Source: Microbacteriaceae bacterium (GTDB lineage: Bacteria; Actinomycetota; Actinomycetes; Actinomycetales; Microbacteriaceae). From it: 64,000 bases of DNA. The stretch's first letter is position 1. Every line of letters begins with the position of its first letter. The position numbers and the translations under genes were made by a program. Positions 7,908 through 15,280 of this stretch are shown one piece after another. The stretch covers positions 62,001-126,000 of the forward strand of contig JAHBTA010000001.1 of assembly GCA_019638805.1 (NCBI GenBank), given 5' to 3'. Below the pieces are notes generated by a model that was not told the DNA's origin, searched no databases, and saw only the letters and a program-made list of their open reading frames with translations.

Positions 7908-8519
7908 GTGGGCAACGTCCAACTCTTCGAATTGACCACCGACAGCGTTACCGCGGCGCACCACGCGGTTCAGAACGATCCGAAGTTCGGAGCGTACGAG
8001 AAGATCGCGCATGACGTATACACGCGGTACGGCACAAACGACGATGTTGCGCTGGTGACGTTGAAGGTGGCCTTCGTCGATTCTACCAACGCCACTAACC
8101 TGCGAATGAGTTCCGCATTCAGTTACGTCCATTGGGCGAACGGGATCGCTCGACTGGACTTTGACCGGCGCGTCCAAACCTTCGACCAAGAGCTAGTGCA
8201 AGCTGTCGCTGGAATCGCTGGTGCTCGGCACCTATCTTTCGCATCGAAGTACGTTACGTACCACAACTTCCATGCCTACGGTCGAGATGACTACGTTGTC
8301 TTCGACAGCGTCGTGCGCAAGTTTCTGCCGCGCTACTTAAGCGAGTACGGGATCAAACGCACGCAGAAGGAGCTGCTCGAATACCTGCCATATCGCGAAG
8401 CGATAGATCAGCTCGTCAGCGCGGCAAGGCTCGATGTTCCGCATCCTCGCCGCTACCTCGATCATTTCATCTGGTGGAACCACCGTGGTTCCACATCCAG
8501 TGCGACAGGAATCATCTGA
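7908..8519 (+). CDS. Orphan lower-GC gene, possibly an OGG-fold DNA glycosylase-like protein
   Basis: 203 aa. The GTG start is preceded by GAGGGGG with seven bases spacing. Two 60-base rows I counted are 55-57% GC, well below the surroundings, and codon use is looser, so recent acquisition is likely. The stretch HLSFASKYVTYHNFHAY...VFDSVVRKFL resembles the core of small OGG-fold (HhH/8-oxoguanine glycosylase-like) proteins, which carry SKY then, about 15-20 residues later, (Y/F)DS before a helix. That would make Lys in SKY and Asp in FDS the candidate active residues. The assignment is tentative. No partner gene lies next to it; both neighbours are core genes on the other strand. Confidence 0.6.
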   Translation: MGNVQLFELTTDSVTAAHHAVQNDPKFGAYEKIAHDVYTRYGTNDDVALVTLKVAFVDSTNATNLRMSSAFSYVHWANGIARLDFDRRVQTFDQELVQAVAGIAGARHLSFASKYVTYHNFHAYGRDDYVVFDSVVRKFLPRYLSEYGIKRTQKELLEYLPYREAIDQLVSAARLDVPHPRRYLDHFIWWNHRGSTSSATGII

Positions 8520-8541
8520 ACCACGGCGATCGACCTGCGCA

Positions 8542-9027
8542 TCACCAGTCGATGGGGCGGGTGGTGCCGATCAGGCACTTGCCGTCGGCCAGCAGCGGGG
8601 CGGCCACGCCGCTGTACATGTCGAAGCCGTACTGGCCGAGGAGGCAGGTGCCGTTCATGCGGACCGCGAACTGGATCTGGTCGGCCTGAGCTCCGATCGT
8701 CGTGCGATCCGGGGTGAGCTCCATCGAGGACTTGGGGAAGCCCGCCGCCACCAGGCTGTCGATGAACATGCGACCGTCCGGTTTCGACTCGGACCGCACC
8801 ACGTCGCGGTTGACCATGTTGAAGTACGCGAGATTGTCCTCCGCCGTGCCCTGCAGGTCGAGTTCGGGTTCCGGCGCCGCGGTGGGGGTCGAGTCCGAGG
8901 TGGGCTGGGCGACGGGCGTCGTGACCCCCGGCTCGGGCTCCGCGGGCACGCAGCCGGCGAGCACGAGCACCAGGACCGGGATGCTCAGCGCACCCCACGC
9001 GGTACCCCCGGCGACCCTGTGGCGCAT
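8542..9027 (-). CDS. Secreted lipoprotein (DUF6993-like)
   Basis: 161 aa. A signal sequence (hydrophobic run ALSIPVLVLVLAGC) ends in a lipobox whose Cys would be lipidated. A Pro/Thr/Ser-rich linker of about 35 residues follows, then a compact domain of about 90 residues with two conserved-looking Cys (GTCLLGQYG, GKCLIGTT) that could form a disulfide. The length and layout fit a Microbacteriaceae lipoprotein family of unknown function. The start ATG at 9027 is chosen because the signal peptide begins there. The low-GC orphan ends 22 bases away on the opposite strand. Confidence 0.8.
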   Translation of the reverse strand: MRHRVAGGTAWGALSIPVLVLVLAGCVPAEPEPGVTTPVAQPTSDSTPTAAPEPELDLQGTAEDNLAYFNMVNRDVVRSESKPDGRMFIDSLVAAGFPKSSMELTPDRTTIGAQADQIQFAVRMNGTCLLGQYGFDMYSGVAAPLLADGKCLIGTTRPIDW

Positions 9028-9070
9028 CCCGACCCCTTCACTCGCCCGCGCTGGCGGTTCGGGGTCGATT

Positions 9071-9619
9071 CTAGAACGGGGCGACCGCGCCGGCGGGCTC
9101 CGCCGCGGAGACCGCCAGCTCGCGCTCATCCTCCGGCTGGGCGCCGGGTGGCACTCCGTCGCTCGCCGGGTCCCCATCCGAGGGCAGCGCGTCCCCCTCC
9201 GCGGGCGCGGTGCCCTCCGCGGATCCCGTTGCCTCGGCGGCCTCGCTCTCGGCGACCCGCGTCATGGCCGAGCGGGTGAACGCCGCTGTGCCCCAGGTGA
9301 GGTCGTGCCCGATGGCCTCCGCGTCGATCTCGACGTTGATGCCCTTCTTGTCGTCGCTCTGCCAGTCGCGGATGCGCAGCCGACCGGTCACCACGACGCG
9401 GTGCCCCTTCTGCAGCGACAGCGCCGCGTTGCTGGCCAGCTGCCGGAAACCCACGATCGTGAACCAGTTCGTCTCCCCGTCGACCCACTTATTCTGCGCT
9501 CGGTCGAATCGGCGCTGCTGGGATGCCAGTCGGAACGTCGTCACGGCCAGCCCGGCCGGGGTGAGGGTGTGCCTCGGGACGGTGGCCACGAGACCCGTGA
9601 CGCTGATGGTGTCGGACAT
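9071..9619 (-). CDS. ssb: Single-stranded DNA-binding protein
   Basis: 182 aa. The N-terminal OB fold (residues 1-105) has SVTGLVATVP, TNWFTIVGFRQLA and GHRVVVTGRLRIRDW. The tail is acidic and Ala/Gly-rich but lacks the usual DDDIPF-type terminus, ending AGAVAPF. It is therefore probably an accessory SSB paralogue rather than the essential one in the rpsF-ssb-rpsR operon. GAGGAGG stands just upstream of the ATG. A strong hairpin follows upstream of the promoter region. Confidence 0.9.
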   Translation of the reverse strand: MSDTISVTGLVATVPRHTLTPAGLAVTTFRLASQQRRFDRAQNKWVDGETNWFTIVGFRQLASNAALSLQKGHRVVVTGRLRIRDWQSDDKKGINVEIDAEAIGHDLTWGTAAFTRSAMTRVAESEAAEATGSAEGTAPAEGDALPSDGDPASDGVPPGAQPEDERELAVSAAEPAGAVAPF

Positions 9620-9643
9620 GCTGCCTCCTCGGGATCGATGGAT

Positions 9644-9691
9644 CGGATGCCGGGGAGCGGCGCTCGTGCCGGGAAGCCGCCCCGGCATCCG
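9644..9691. terminator. GC-rich hairpin between ssb and the 70-aa gene
   Basis: Perfect 12-bp arms 9644-9655 (CGGATGCCGGGG) and 9680-9691, extended inward by GCGGC/GCCGC across a two-base bulge. It lies upstream of ssb. No T-tract is present, so its role as terminator or attenuator is uncertain. Confidence 0.45.
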
Positions 9692-9724
9692 ATGCCCCCA
9701 TCGTGCGCGACACCCGGAGACGCG

Positions 9725-9764
9725 GAACGCCGCCCGGCCCCATCCGTGGGGTCGGGCGGCGTTC
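9725..9764 (-). terminator. Terminator hairpin of the 70-aa gene
   Basis: Two stacked perfect stems (12 bp then 5 bp) close on a TCCG loop, 39 bases downstream of the stop of the 9804-10016 gene on the - strand. It has no clear T-run, as is common for actinobacterial terminators. Confidence 0.6.
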
Positions 9765-9803
9765 GGCTGCTGTGAGGGAGCGCTGCTGCTCAGCCGTCCG
9801 GGA

Positions 9804-10016
9804 TCAGTGCTCCCGGAACTCGGGCCAGTCCGAACCCGGCAGCAGGCTGGCGTGCAGCGCACTCTTGGCGACGTCGAGGGTCGGGTAGTTTCCGCGCGGC
9901 GCATCGTCGCTCATCAGCCGCACCTCGAATCCGTCGTCGGTGCGGTGGATGGAACCGACCGCCCCGGCCGGCCCGAAGGCCACCCAGCGCTGCTCGGTCG
10001 CGGTCTTGTCGCTCAT
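9804..10016 (-). CDS. Small conserved hypothetical protein, 70 aa
   Basis: Acidic soluble protein with the core RWVAFGPAGAVGSIHRTDDGFEVRL, then a helix (LDVAKSALHASL) and the tail DWPEF. AAGGAG lies upstream of the ATG at good spacing and a strong hairpin follows, so it is a free-standing transcription unit. I do not recognise the family; the shape suggests a single compact alpha/beta domain. Confidence 0.75.
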   Translation of the reverse strand: MSDKTATEQRWVAFGPAGAVGSIHRTDDGFEVRLMSDDAPRGNYPTLDVAKSALHASLLPGSDWPEFREH

Positions 10017-10103
10017 CGTCGAGCTCCTTTCCGGTGCCCTTCGACCGTACGCCGCCCCGCGGCGCCTGTCGACCGCCGCGGGTGAGCGGGCGGGAGGCGC
10101 CGC

Positions 10104-10673
10104 TCAGGCCCGAGCGAGCGCGCGGATGCCGTGCACCAGCAGGTCCAGCATGGTCGCGAAGCTGCGGTCCACGTCATCGGGCATGCCGAACCCGTTGCCC
10201 GCTTCGAGGCTCACGAACCCGTGGATCGCCGACCGTGCCGCGCGAATCGCATCGACCGAGCTTCCGTCGGGCAGGCCGAACCCGCGCAGCACAGCGGCCA
10301 CCACCGCGACCGCATCGGCCGCCGCTGCCAGCAGCTCGGTGTCCCCCGCCGCCGGCGCCACCTGGGCGCCCGCGTACAGCCCCGGATGCGCGCGGGCGAA
10401 AGCGCGGATGCCGTGCCCCAGCGCGCGGAGGGCGTCGTCTCCGGCGAGACCCACGGTCGCCGCCGAGCTCACACGCACCACCTCGCGCGTCCCGACCAGC
10501 GCGACCGCGCAGCGCAACTCGGCAAGGGAACCGATGTGCTTGTAAAGCGAGGGCACGGCCACCCCGGCGCGCCCCGCGACGGCGGCGAGGCTCAGACCGT
10601 CGAGGCCCACGTCGTCGACGATGGCGACCGCCAGGTCGACGACAGCCTCGCGGCTCAGGCCCGCCCTAGGCAC
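10104..10673 (-). CDS. TetR/AcrR regulator, WHG-type C-terminal domain
   Basis: 189 aa. The N-terminal HTH covers residues 20-50 (SLAAVAGRAGVAVPSLYKHIG). The ligand-binding domain contains AIHGFVSLEAGNGFG, the WHG-like segment. It overlaps the end of the alpha/beta hydrolase gene by 8 bases and is the second gene of that operon, so its likely task is to repress the pair through the palindrome over the hydrolase start codon. The ligand is unknown. Confidence 0.88.
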   Translation of the reverse strand: MPRAGLSREAVVDLAVAIVDDVGLDGLSLAAVAGRAGVAVPSLYKHIGSLAELRCAVALVGTREVVRVSSAATVGLAGDDALRALGHGIRAFARAHPGLYAGAQVAPAAGDTELLAAAADAVAVVAAVLRGFGLPDGSSVDAIRAARSAIHGFVSLEAGNGFGMPDDVDRSFATMLDLLVHGIRALARA

Positions 10674-11514
10674 GACGCCAGCCCCGGTTCTCGCGCAGCG
10701 ACCCGGCGAAGCGCAGCACCGCCGGGAGCACGACGTCGGGGCGCTGGTGGTGTGCGTAGTGCGCGGCGTCCGGCACGAGCAGGGTCTCGGCGTGCAGCTG
10801 CTCGCCCATCCAGGCGAGTTCCACCGCCGGGTCCTGGTAGTCCGGATCGTTCGCTCCGACCGCGATGAGCACCGGGGCGACGACGGCGGGCACGTGCGGC
10901 GTCACCTGGTCGTGGTCGAGCGCGACGGCGAGGTCGCGGAGCGACCGCAGCCGCCCCGGTTCGCGCAGCGATGCCCGGATGGCGGCCGCGTGCTCGCCGA
11001 GCCACGGCGACTTCGCCCCCGTGTTCAACGGCCCCCGGTAGTACGCGGCCCACACCGCGGCGCCCCACGGGCGTGCGAAGAGCAGCCGGAAGAACAGGCG
11101 CATCCCCGCGCCGCCCGAGCCGCCGCGCAGGAACGGGCTGATCAGGACCAGGCCGGCCACGGCATCCGGTCGCTCGCCCGCGGCGATCACGGCAGCCGAG
11201 CCGGCCATCGAGTTGCCGATCACGAGCGCGGGCCCGCCGAGCTCGTCGATCAGGGCGACGATGTCGGATGCCGTGGCCACGTCGCCGTGCTCGGCGAACG
11301 TCGTGTCCGCATCGCCGTGGCCGCGCAGGTCGAGCACCGCGACCCGGAAGCCCGCGTCGACGAGAGGCCCGGTCAGCTCGCGCCAGGTTCCCCGCAGGTC
11401 GCCCATGCCGGGCACCGCCACGATCAGCGGGCCGTCCCCCGTCACGGTGTACGCGAGCCGACCCTCGGGGCGGTCGAGAAAACGAACGGCCGCCGTTGTT
11501 TGGCTAGTAGTCAT
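10666..11514 (-). CDS. Alpha/beta-fold hydrolase
   Basis: 282 aa, cytosolic. The nucleophile elbow GNSMAGSAA holds the catalytic Ser, the oxyanion region is VAVPGMGDLRG, and the late His is in DAAHYAHHQRPD. The substrate is unknown. MTTSQTT at 11514 is chosen as start: TAGCTT ends seven bases before this ATG, with TTGCGC 17 bases further up, so the transcript is probably leaderless. The downstream TetR gene overlaps it. Confidence 0.87.
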   Translation of the reverse strand: MTTSQTTAAVRFLDRPEGRLAYTVTGDGPLIVAVPGMGDLRGTWRELTGPLVDAGFRVAVLDLRGHGDADTTFAEHGDVATASDIVALIDELGGPALVIGNSMAGSAAVIAAGERPDAVAGLVLISPFLRGGSGGAGMRLFFRLLFARPWGAAVWAAYYRGPLNTGAKSPWLGEHAAAIRASLREPGRLRSLRDLAVALDHDQVTPHVPAVVAPVLIAVGANDPDYQDPAVELAWMGEQLHAETLLVPDAAHYAHHQRPDVVLPAVLRFAGSLRENRGWRRA

Positions 11515-11528
11515 AGCTATAAAGCTAT
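11513..11528. promoter_or_regulatory. Candidate TetR operator
   Basis: ATAGCT-ATAA-AGCTAT, a palindrome with perfect six-base arms, covers the hydrolase start codon and most of its -10 region. The TetR gene is the second gene of the controlled operon, so autoregulation is the simplest reading. Confidence 0.5.
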
Positions 11529-11553
11529 CTCTATTAGCCAGAGCGCGCAAGCC

Positions 11554-12081
11554 CTACGACGCGAGCACGTACTGCGCGTACGACTTCCGGATCTTGTTGA
11601 CCTTCGGCAGTGCAACCGCGAGGCAGTACCCCTGGTTCGGGTTCTTGGCGAAGAAGTCCTGGTGGTACTCCTCCGCGTCGTACCAGTCGCCAAGGGGTTC
11701 GATCGTGGTGACGATGCCGCCATCCCAGTACTCGGACGCCCGATCCCGCGCCGCCTCGAACAGCTCGCGCTGCTCGTCGTCGGCGTAGAACATGGCCGAC
11801 CGGTACTGCGTCCCGATGTCGTTGCCCTGGCGGTTCAGCTGCCGCGGGTCGTGCAGCGTGAAGAACACGTCGAGGATCACGCTCTCGGGGATCACGGTCT
11901 CGTCGAAAACGACCTTGACGGCCTCCGCGTGCCCGGTCGAACCCGTGCAGACCAGCTCGTAGGAGGGATTCGGGGCCGTGCCGCCCGTGTAGCCCGACAC
12001 GACATCCTGCACGCCCTTGAGCGTGCGGTACACGGCATCCAGGCACCAGAAGCACCCGCCGGCGATCACGAAGCTGCGCAT
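11554..12081 (-). CDS. msrA: Peptide-methionine (S)-S-oxide reductase
   Basis: Repairs oxidised methionine in proteins. 175 aa with the invariant GGCFWC motif at residues 8-13 (nucleophile Cys10), then TLKGVQDVVSGYTGG and the C-terminal NPNQGYC segment. TAGGGT ends six bases before the ATG, so it is likely leaderless. It stands alone between the hydrolase operon and a divergent aldo/keto reductase. Confidence 0.95.
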   Translation of the reverse strand: MRSFVIAGGCFWCLDAVYRTLKGVQDVVSGYTGGTAPNPSYELVCTGSTGHAEAVKVVFDETVIPESVILDVFFTLHDPRQLNRQGNDIGTQYRSAMFYADDEQRELFEAARDRASEYWDGGIVTTIEPLGDWYDAEEYHQDFFAKNPNQGYCLAVALPKVNKIRKSYAQYVLAS

Positions 12082-12162
12082 GTTCGAACCCTACTTTCTC
12101 TGGAGGAAGGGGACACCCGGTGCAACCGACGACGGGCCCGATCCGTTCCCTAGGCTGGGTGC

Positions 12163-13179
12163 ATGCTGACTCCAGAGCCGTACGTCGCCTCCCCCGATCG
12201 CTACGACGGGATGCCGTACGTGCGCTCCGGGCGCAGCGGCCTGAAACTGCCGCGCATCTCTCTCGGGCTGTGGAACAACTTCGGATCCGACCGCCCCTTC
12301 GACACGCAGCGCGCGATCGTGCGCCGGGCCTTCGATCGCGGGGTGACGCACATCGACCTCGCGAACAACTACGGCCCGCCCGGTGGAGCGGCCGAGATCA
12401 ACTTCGGCCGAATCCTGCGCGAGGATCTGCTGCCCTACCGGGACGAGCTCATCGTCTCGACCAAGGCAGGGTTCGACATGTGGGACGGGCCCTACGGCGA
12501 ATGGGGCTCGCGCAAGTACCTGCTGGCCTCGCTCGACCAGTCGCTCGGCCGCATGGGGCTGGACTACGTCGACATCTTCTACTCGCACCGCCCCGACCCC
12601 GAGACCCCGGTCGAGGAGACCATGGGTGCCCTCGCGCATGCCGTGCGCTCGGGGAAGGCGCTGTACGCGGGCATCTCGAACTACGACCCGGCGCAGACCC
12701 GCGCGGCGGCCGCGGCCCTCGCCGCTGAGGGCGTACCTCTGCTCATCCACCAGCCGCGCTACAACATGTTCGACCGCCGGCTCGAGAACGGTCTGCTCGA
12801 GGCGCTCGACGAGGTGCGCGCCGGGTGCATCGTGTACTCGCCCCTCGCGCAGGGCATGCTGACGGATCGCTACCTGGACGGGATCCCGGCCGGGTCGCGC
12901 GCTGCCGAGGGGCGCTGGATCAGCGAGCGCAACATCCACCCCGCGTATCTGGAGCGAGCCCGCGCGCTCGCCGACATCGCGGCGGGACGCGGCCAGAGCC
13001 TCGCCCAGCTCGCACTGACCTGGGTTCTGCGGCACCCGCAGGTCACGAGTGCGCTGGTCGGGGCGTCCAGCGTCGCGCAGCTCGACCAGAACCTGGCCGC
13101 GCTCGACGCGCCCGAACTGACCGCCGAGGAGATCGCGGCCATCGAGCCGTACGCCGTCGACGGCACCGAGAACCGTTAG
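12163..13179 (+). CDS. Aldo/keto reductase (YghZ/L-glyceraldehyde 3-phosphate reductase type)
   Basis: 338-aa NADPH-dependent TIM-barrel enzyme. It has the barrel motifs HIDLANNYG (Asp/Tyr of the tetrad), VSTKAGFDMWDGPYGEWGSRKYL, YSHRPDPETPVEET and, at the end, LTWVLRHPQVTSALVGASS. The long loop with YGPPGGAAEINFGRIL and the AEGRWISERN insertion match YghZ-like reductases acting on methylglyoxal and L-glyceraldehyde 3-phosphate. TAGGCT lies six bases before the ATG. Its stop shares one base with the GTG of the EamA gene. Confidence 0.9.
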   Translation: MLTPEPYVASPDRYDGMPYVRSGRSGLKLPRISLGLWNNFGSDRPFDTQRAIVRRAFDRGVTHIDLANNYGPPGGAAEINFGRILREDLLPYRDELIVSTKAGFDMWDGPYGEWGSRKYLLASLDQSLGRMGLDYVDIFYSHRPDPETPVEETMGALAHAVRSGKALYAGISNYDPAQTRAAAAALAAEGVPLLIHQPRYNMFDRRLENGLLEALDEVRAGCIVYSPLAQGMLTDRYLDGIPAGSRAAEGRWISERNIHPAYLERARALADIAAGRGQSLAQLALTWVLRHPQVTSALVGASSVAQLDQNLAALDAPELTAEEIAAIEPYAVDGTENR

Positions 13180-14129
13180 TGGGCTACCTCTTCGCGCTGC
13201 TGGCCGCGGCCGTCTTCGGGTCGAACGGGTCGCTGGCGAAGCTCATCATCGAGGCGGGGCTCTCCCCCGTGCAGCTCACCCAGTTCCGCACGGTCGGCAC
13301 GGCCGTGCTGGCCGGTGCGGTGCTGCTGATCACAGACCGAGCCGCGTTCCGGTTGCCGCGGCGCCAGCTGCTCGTCATGGCGGTGCTGGGCGTGGGCGGC
13401 GTCGCGCTGCTGCAGGCCAGCTACGCGGTCGCCATCCAGTTGCTGCCGGTCGGCATCGCCCTGCTTCTGGAGTACACGGCCGTGCTCATGGTCGCGCTCG
13501 TCGCGTTCTTCGTCTTCCGGGAGCGGGTCAAGGCGCGCATCTGGGTCGCCATCGGGCTCGTGCTGGTGGGACTGGCGGTCGTCGCGCGCGTGTGGGCGAG
13601 CACGCTCGACCCGCTCGGCGTTCTGCTGGCCATGGTCGCGGCCATGACCCTCGCGTTCTACTTCATCGTCGGCGAACGGCAGGTGGTGGCCACCTCGCCC
13701 ATGACGGTCGCGTTCTGGACCATGATCTTCGCGACCGCCTTCTGGCTCCCGTTCAGCGGGTGGTGGGAGCTGACCCCCGCGAGCTTCGCCGCGCCCGTGC
13801 AGGTGGGCGGAGCGGTCGGCGAGTTGACCCTCCCGCTCGCGCTCCCGCTCGTCGTGACCGTGGTGCTGGGGTCGTTCACCCCGTTCCTGCTGTCGTTCTA
13901 CGCGCTCAAGCACCTCACGGCGACGGCGGCCGGGATCGTGGCGTCCTCCGAGGTGCTGTTCGCCTTCGTGGTGGCGTGGCTGTGGCTGGGCGAGCAGCTG
14001 GACCTCTTGCAGATCGCGGGCGCGGCCGTCGTGCTCGCCGGAATCGTGCTCGCGCAGACGGCGCGGTCCGCGAAGACCGTCGTGGATGCCGACCTGGCAC
14101 TGCGCACGGGTCCCGTCGCGCTGCCCTGA
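13179..14129 (+). CDS. EamA/DMT-family exporter
   Basis: 316 aa with ten predicted membrane segments in two EamA halves (GSNGSLAKLIIEAG..., then LLAMVAAMTLAFYFIVGERQ). The second half carries SSEVLFAFVVAWLWLGEQL, the family's typical ending. Likely exports small metabolites such as amino acids. GTG at 13179 overlaps the reductase stop (TAGTG), so the two are co-translated. The segment around its stop codon is tandemly duplicated (14-base units at 14124-14137 and 14138-14151). Confidence 0.88.
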   Translation: MGYLFALLAAAVFGSNGSLAKLIIEAGLSPVQLTQFRTVGTAVLAGAVLLITDRAAFRLPRRQLLVMAVLGVGGVALLQASYAVAIQLLPVGIALLLEYTAVLMVALVAFFVFRERVKARIWVAIGLVLVGLAVVARVWASTLDPLGVLLAMVAAMTLAFYFIVGERQVVATSPMTVAFWTMIFATAFWLPFSGWWELTPASFAAPVQVGGAVGELTLPLALPLVVTVVLGSFTPFLLSFYALKHLTATAAGIVASSEVLFAFVVAWLWLGEQLDLLQIAGAAVVLAGIVLAQTARSAKTVVDADLALRTGPVALP

Positions 14130-14151
14130 GTCGCGACCCCTGAGTCGCGAT
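14124..14151. repeat. 14-bp tandem duplication across the EamA stop codon
   Basis: CCCTGAGTCGCGAC is followed directly by the same unit with one terminal change. The first unit contains the TGA stop. Confidence 0.7.
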
Positions 14152-14175
14152 CCCGCAGACGAGCAATGTCGGTGG

Positions 14176-14191
14176 TCGAACGTATGTTCGA
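14176..14191 (+). promoter_or_regulatory. Perfect actinobacterial SOS (LexA) box
   Basis: TCGAAC-GTAT-GTTCGA matches the actinobacterial/Bacillus-type LexA operator exactly, with fully complementary arms (extended to GTCGAAC/GTTCGAC). It covers TATGTT at 14183-14188, the -10 box placed six bases before the ATG at 14195, so bound LexA would block the promoter. Confidence 0.85.
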
Positions 14192-14194
14192 CGC

Positions 14195-14449
14195 ATGGAC
14201 ATCCTGGAACGCCCGGCACCCCTCCCCTTGCGTGGGGCCACGCCGCGCGGGATCGAGATCGTGCCCCGGCGCGGGGCCCTCTGGCGCGTGGCGCGGGCCG
14301 ACGGGCTCGTGCTCGGCTACGTCGAGCGGGTGAGCGACGAGCTGGGCGCGTTCTACCGCAGCAAGCGGCTCGTGGGTCGGGCCGAGCGTTTCGACGTGAT
14401 CGGCGAGTTCGGGGCGCCCGATGACGCCGTGGAGGCGCTGCGGTACTGA
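14195..14449 (+). CDS. SOS-regulated small protein, 84 aa
   Basis: I do not recognise a characterised family. The product is basic and soluble, without a signal peptide. It reads as one small alpha/beta domain: strands around GIEIVPRRGALWRVARADG and LVLGYVERV, then YRSKRLVGRAERFDVIGEF and a last helix DDAVEAL. It sits directly behind a perfect LexA box with a leaderless-type promoter, so it should be made only after DNA damage. A strong hairpin (14457-14485) follows, making it a single-gene damage-inducible unit. Its role could be in repair, division arrest or nucleotide metabolism. Confidence 0.8.
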   Translation: MDILERPAPLPLRGATPRGIEIVPRRGALWRVARADGLVLGYVERVSDELGAFYRSKRLVGRAERFDVIGEFGAPDDAVEALRY

Positions 14450-14456
14450 GCCCGTG

Positions 14457-14485
14457 CGCCGGGCGCGGGTCGGCCGAGCCCGGCG
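14457..14485 (+). terminator. Terminator hairpin of the SOS-regulated gene
   Basis: Perfect 8-bp arms CGCCGGGC (14457-14464) and GCCCGGCG (14478-14485) with a 13-base loop, seven bases after the stop codon. Confidence 0.6.
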
Positions 14486-14559
14486 TCGAACCTGGGGCCT
14501 TGCTCCGACCCGGCATGGCCTGACCCGGTTTCCCCGGATCGCGACGTATCGTGCCCGGC

Positions 14560-15168
14560 ATGGACTGGTGGACCGACATCACTGACTGGATCCGATCCGA
14601 CGACGGCTGGGCCCTGCTGACGGGTGCCGTCTTCCCGTTCCTCGCCATCGTGGTCGCCGGGGTCATCGGGGCGCTCATCGGCCGAGGTGCGACGCGCCGA
14701 CTCGTGGCGCAGCGCGACCGCGAGAGCCGCGCCGCAGCGGTCGCCTCGCTCATCACCGCGGGTCGCTCGGCGGCCACCTGGCACAGCCTGACGCCCGCCG
14801 CGAAGGAGCACTCCGAGAGTCTCGCGAGCGCCGCAGACATCCAGGTCCGTCTGCTCCCGGTCTCCGGGGCGGCACTTGCCGCGGACTGGGCCGCGCACCA
14901 GCTCCAGTCGATGCGCACCAACTCGGTCAACTTCAGCTTCCAGGCCGACCAGACCCTCGACGAGTACCGCGACCGCCTGGTCGGCTGGCTGCGCAAACCC
15001 GGTCGGGCCAAGAAGCTCTTCGGCGACGACCTCGACGCGTGGAAGTACGACGCCGGGCCCAACGCGCTCTCGGCGGAGCAGCAGCGCTGGGCGGAGGAGC
15101 AGCTGGTCGCCGAGACCGGGGCAGCGCCCGAGCACGTGCCCCTGCTCGAGCCGACACCGCGCGACTGA
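14560..15168 (+). CDS. Membrane-anchored hypothetical protein, 202 aa
   Basis: A single hydrophobic segment (ALLTGAVFPFLAIVVAGVIGAL, about residues 20-42) is followed by a basic Arg-rich helix and a cytosolic, mostly helical domain. The latter includes FSFQADQTLDEYRDRLVGWL and a run ending WKYDAGPNALS. The family is unknown to me. The ATG at 14560 is favoured over a GTG at 14551, because TATCGT ends seven bases before it and there is no ribosome binding site. Confidence 0.75.
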   Translation: MDWWTDITDWIRSDDGWALLTGAVFPFLAIVVAGVIGALIGRGATRRLVAQRDRESRAAAVASLITAGRSAATWHSLTPAAKEHSESLASAADIQVRLLPVSGAALAADWAAHQLQSMRTNSVNFSFQADQTLDEYRDRLVGWLRKPGRAKKLFGDDLDAWKYDAGPNALSAEQQRWAEEQLVAETGAAPEHVPLLEPTPRD

Positions 15169-15210
15169 CGCCTGGCTACTGACGCCGGAGACACACAGCC
15201 GTCCGGCGGT

Positions 15211-15280
15211 TCAGCCTGCCGGGCTCAGCCTGCCGGGCCCAGTCTGCCGCGCTCAGCCCGCCGCGGTCAGCCGTCCGTCG
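15211..15280. repeat. Five 14-bp tandem units across an ABC-ATPase stop codon
   Basis: Units of 14 bp start at 15211, 15225, 15239, 15253 and 15267. The first two are identical (TCAGCCTGCCGGGC); the others differ at a few bases. The stop codon of the ATPase gene (TCA on this strand, 15253-15255) is the first codon of unit 4, so units 4-5 are coding and 1-3 are untranslated. Confidence 0.8.

Noticed and set aside
12084..12092. TTCGAAC near the msrA start as a second SOS box
   Set aside because: Only one half-site is present; the partner GTTCGA at the right spacing is missing.
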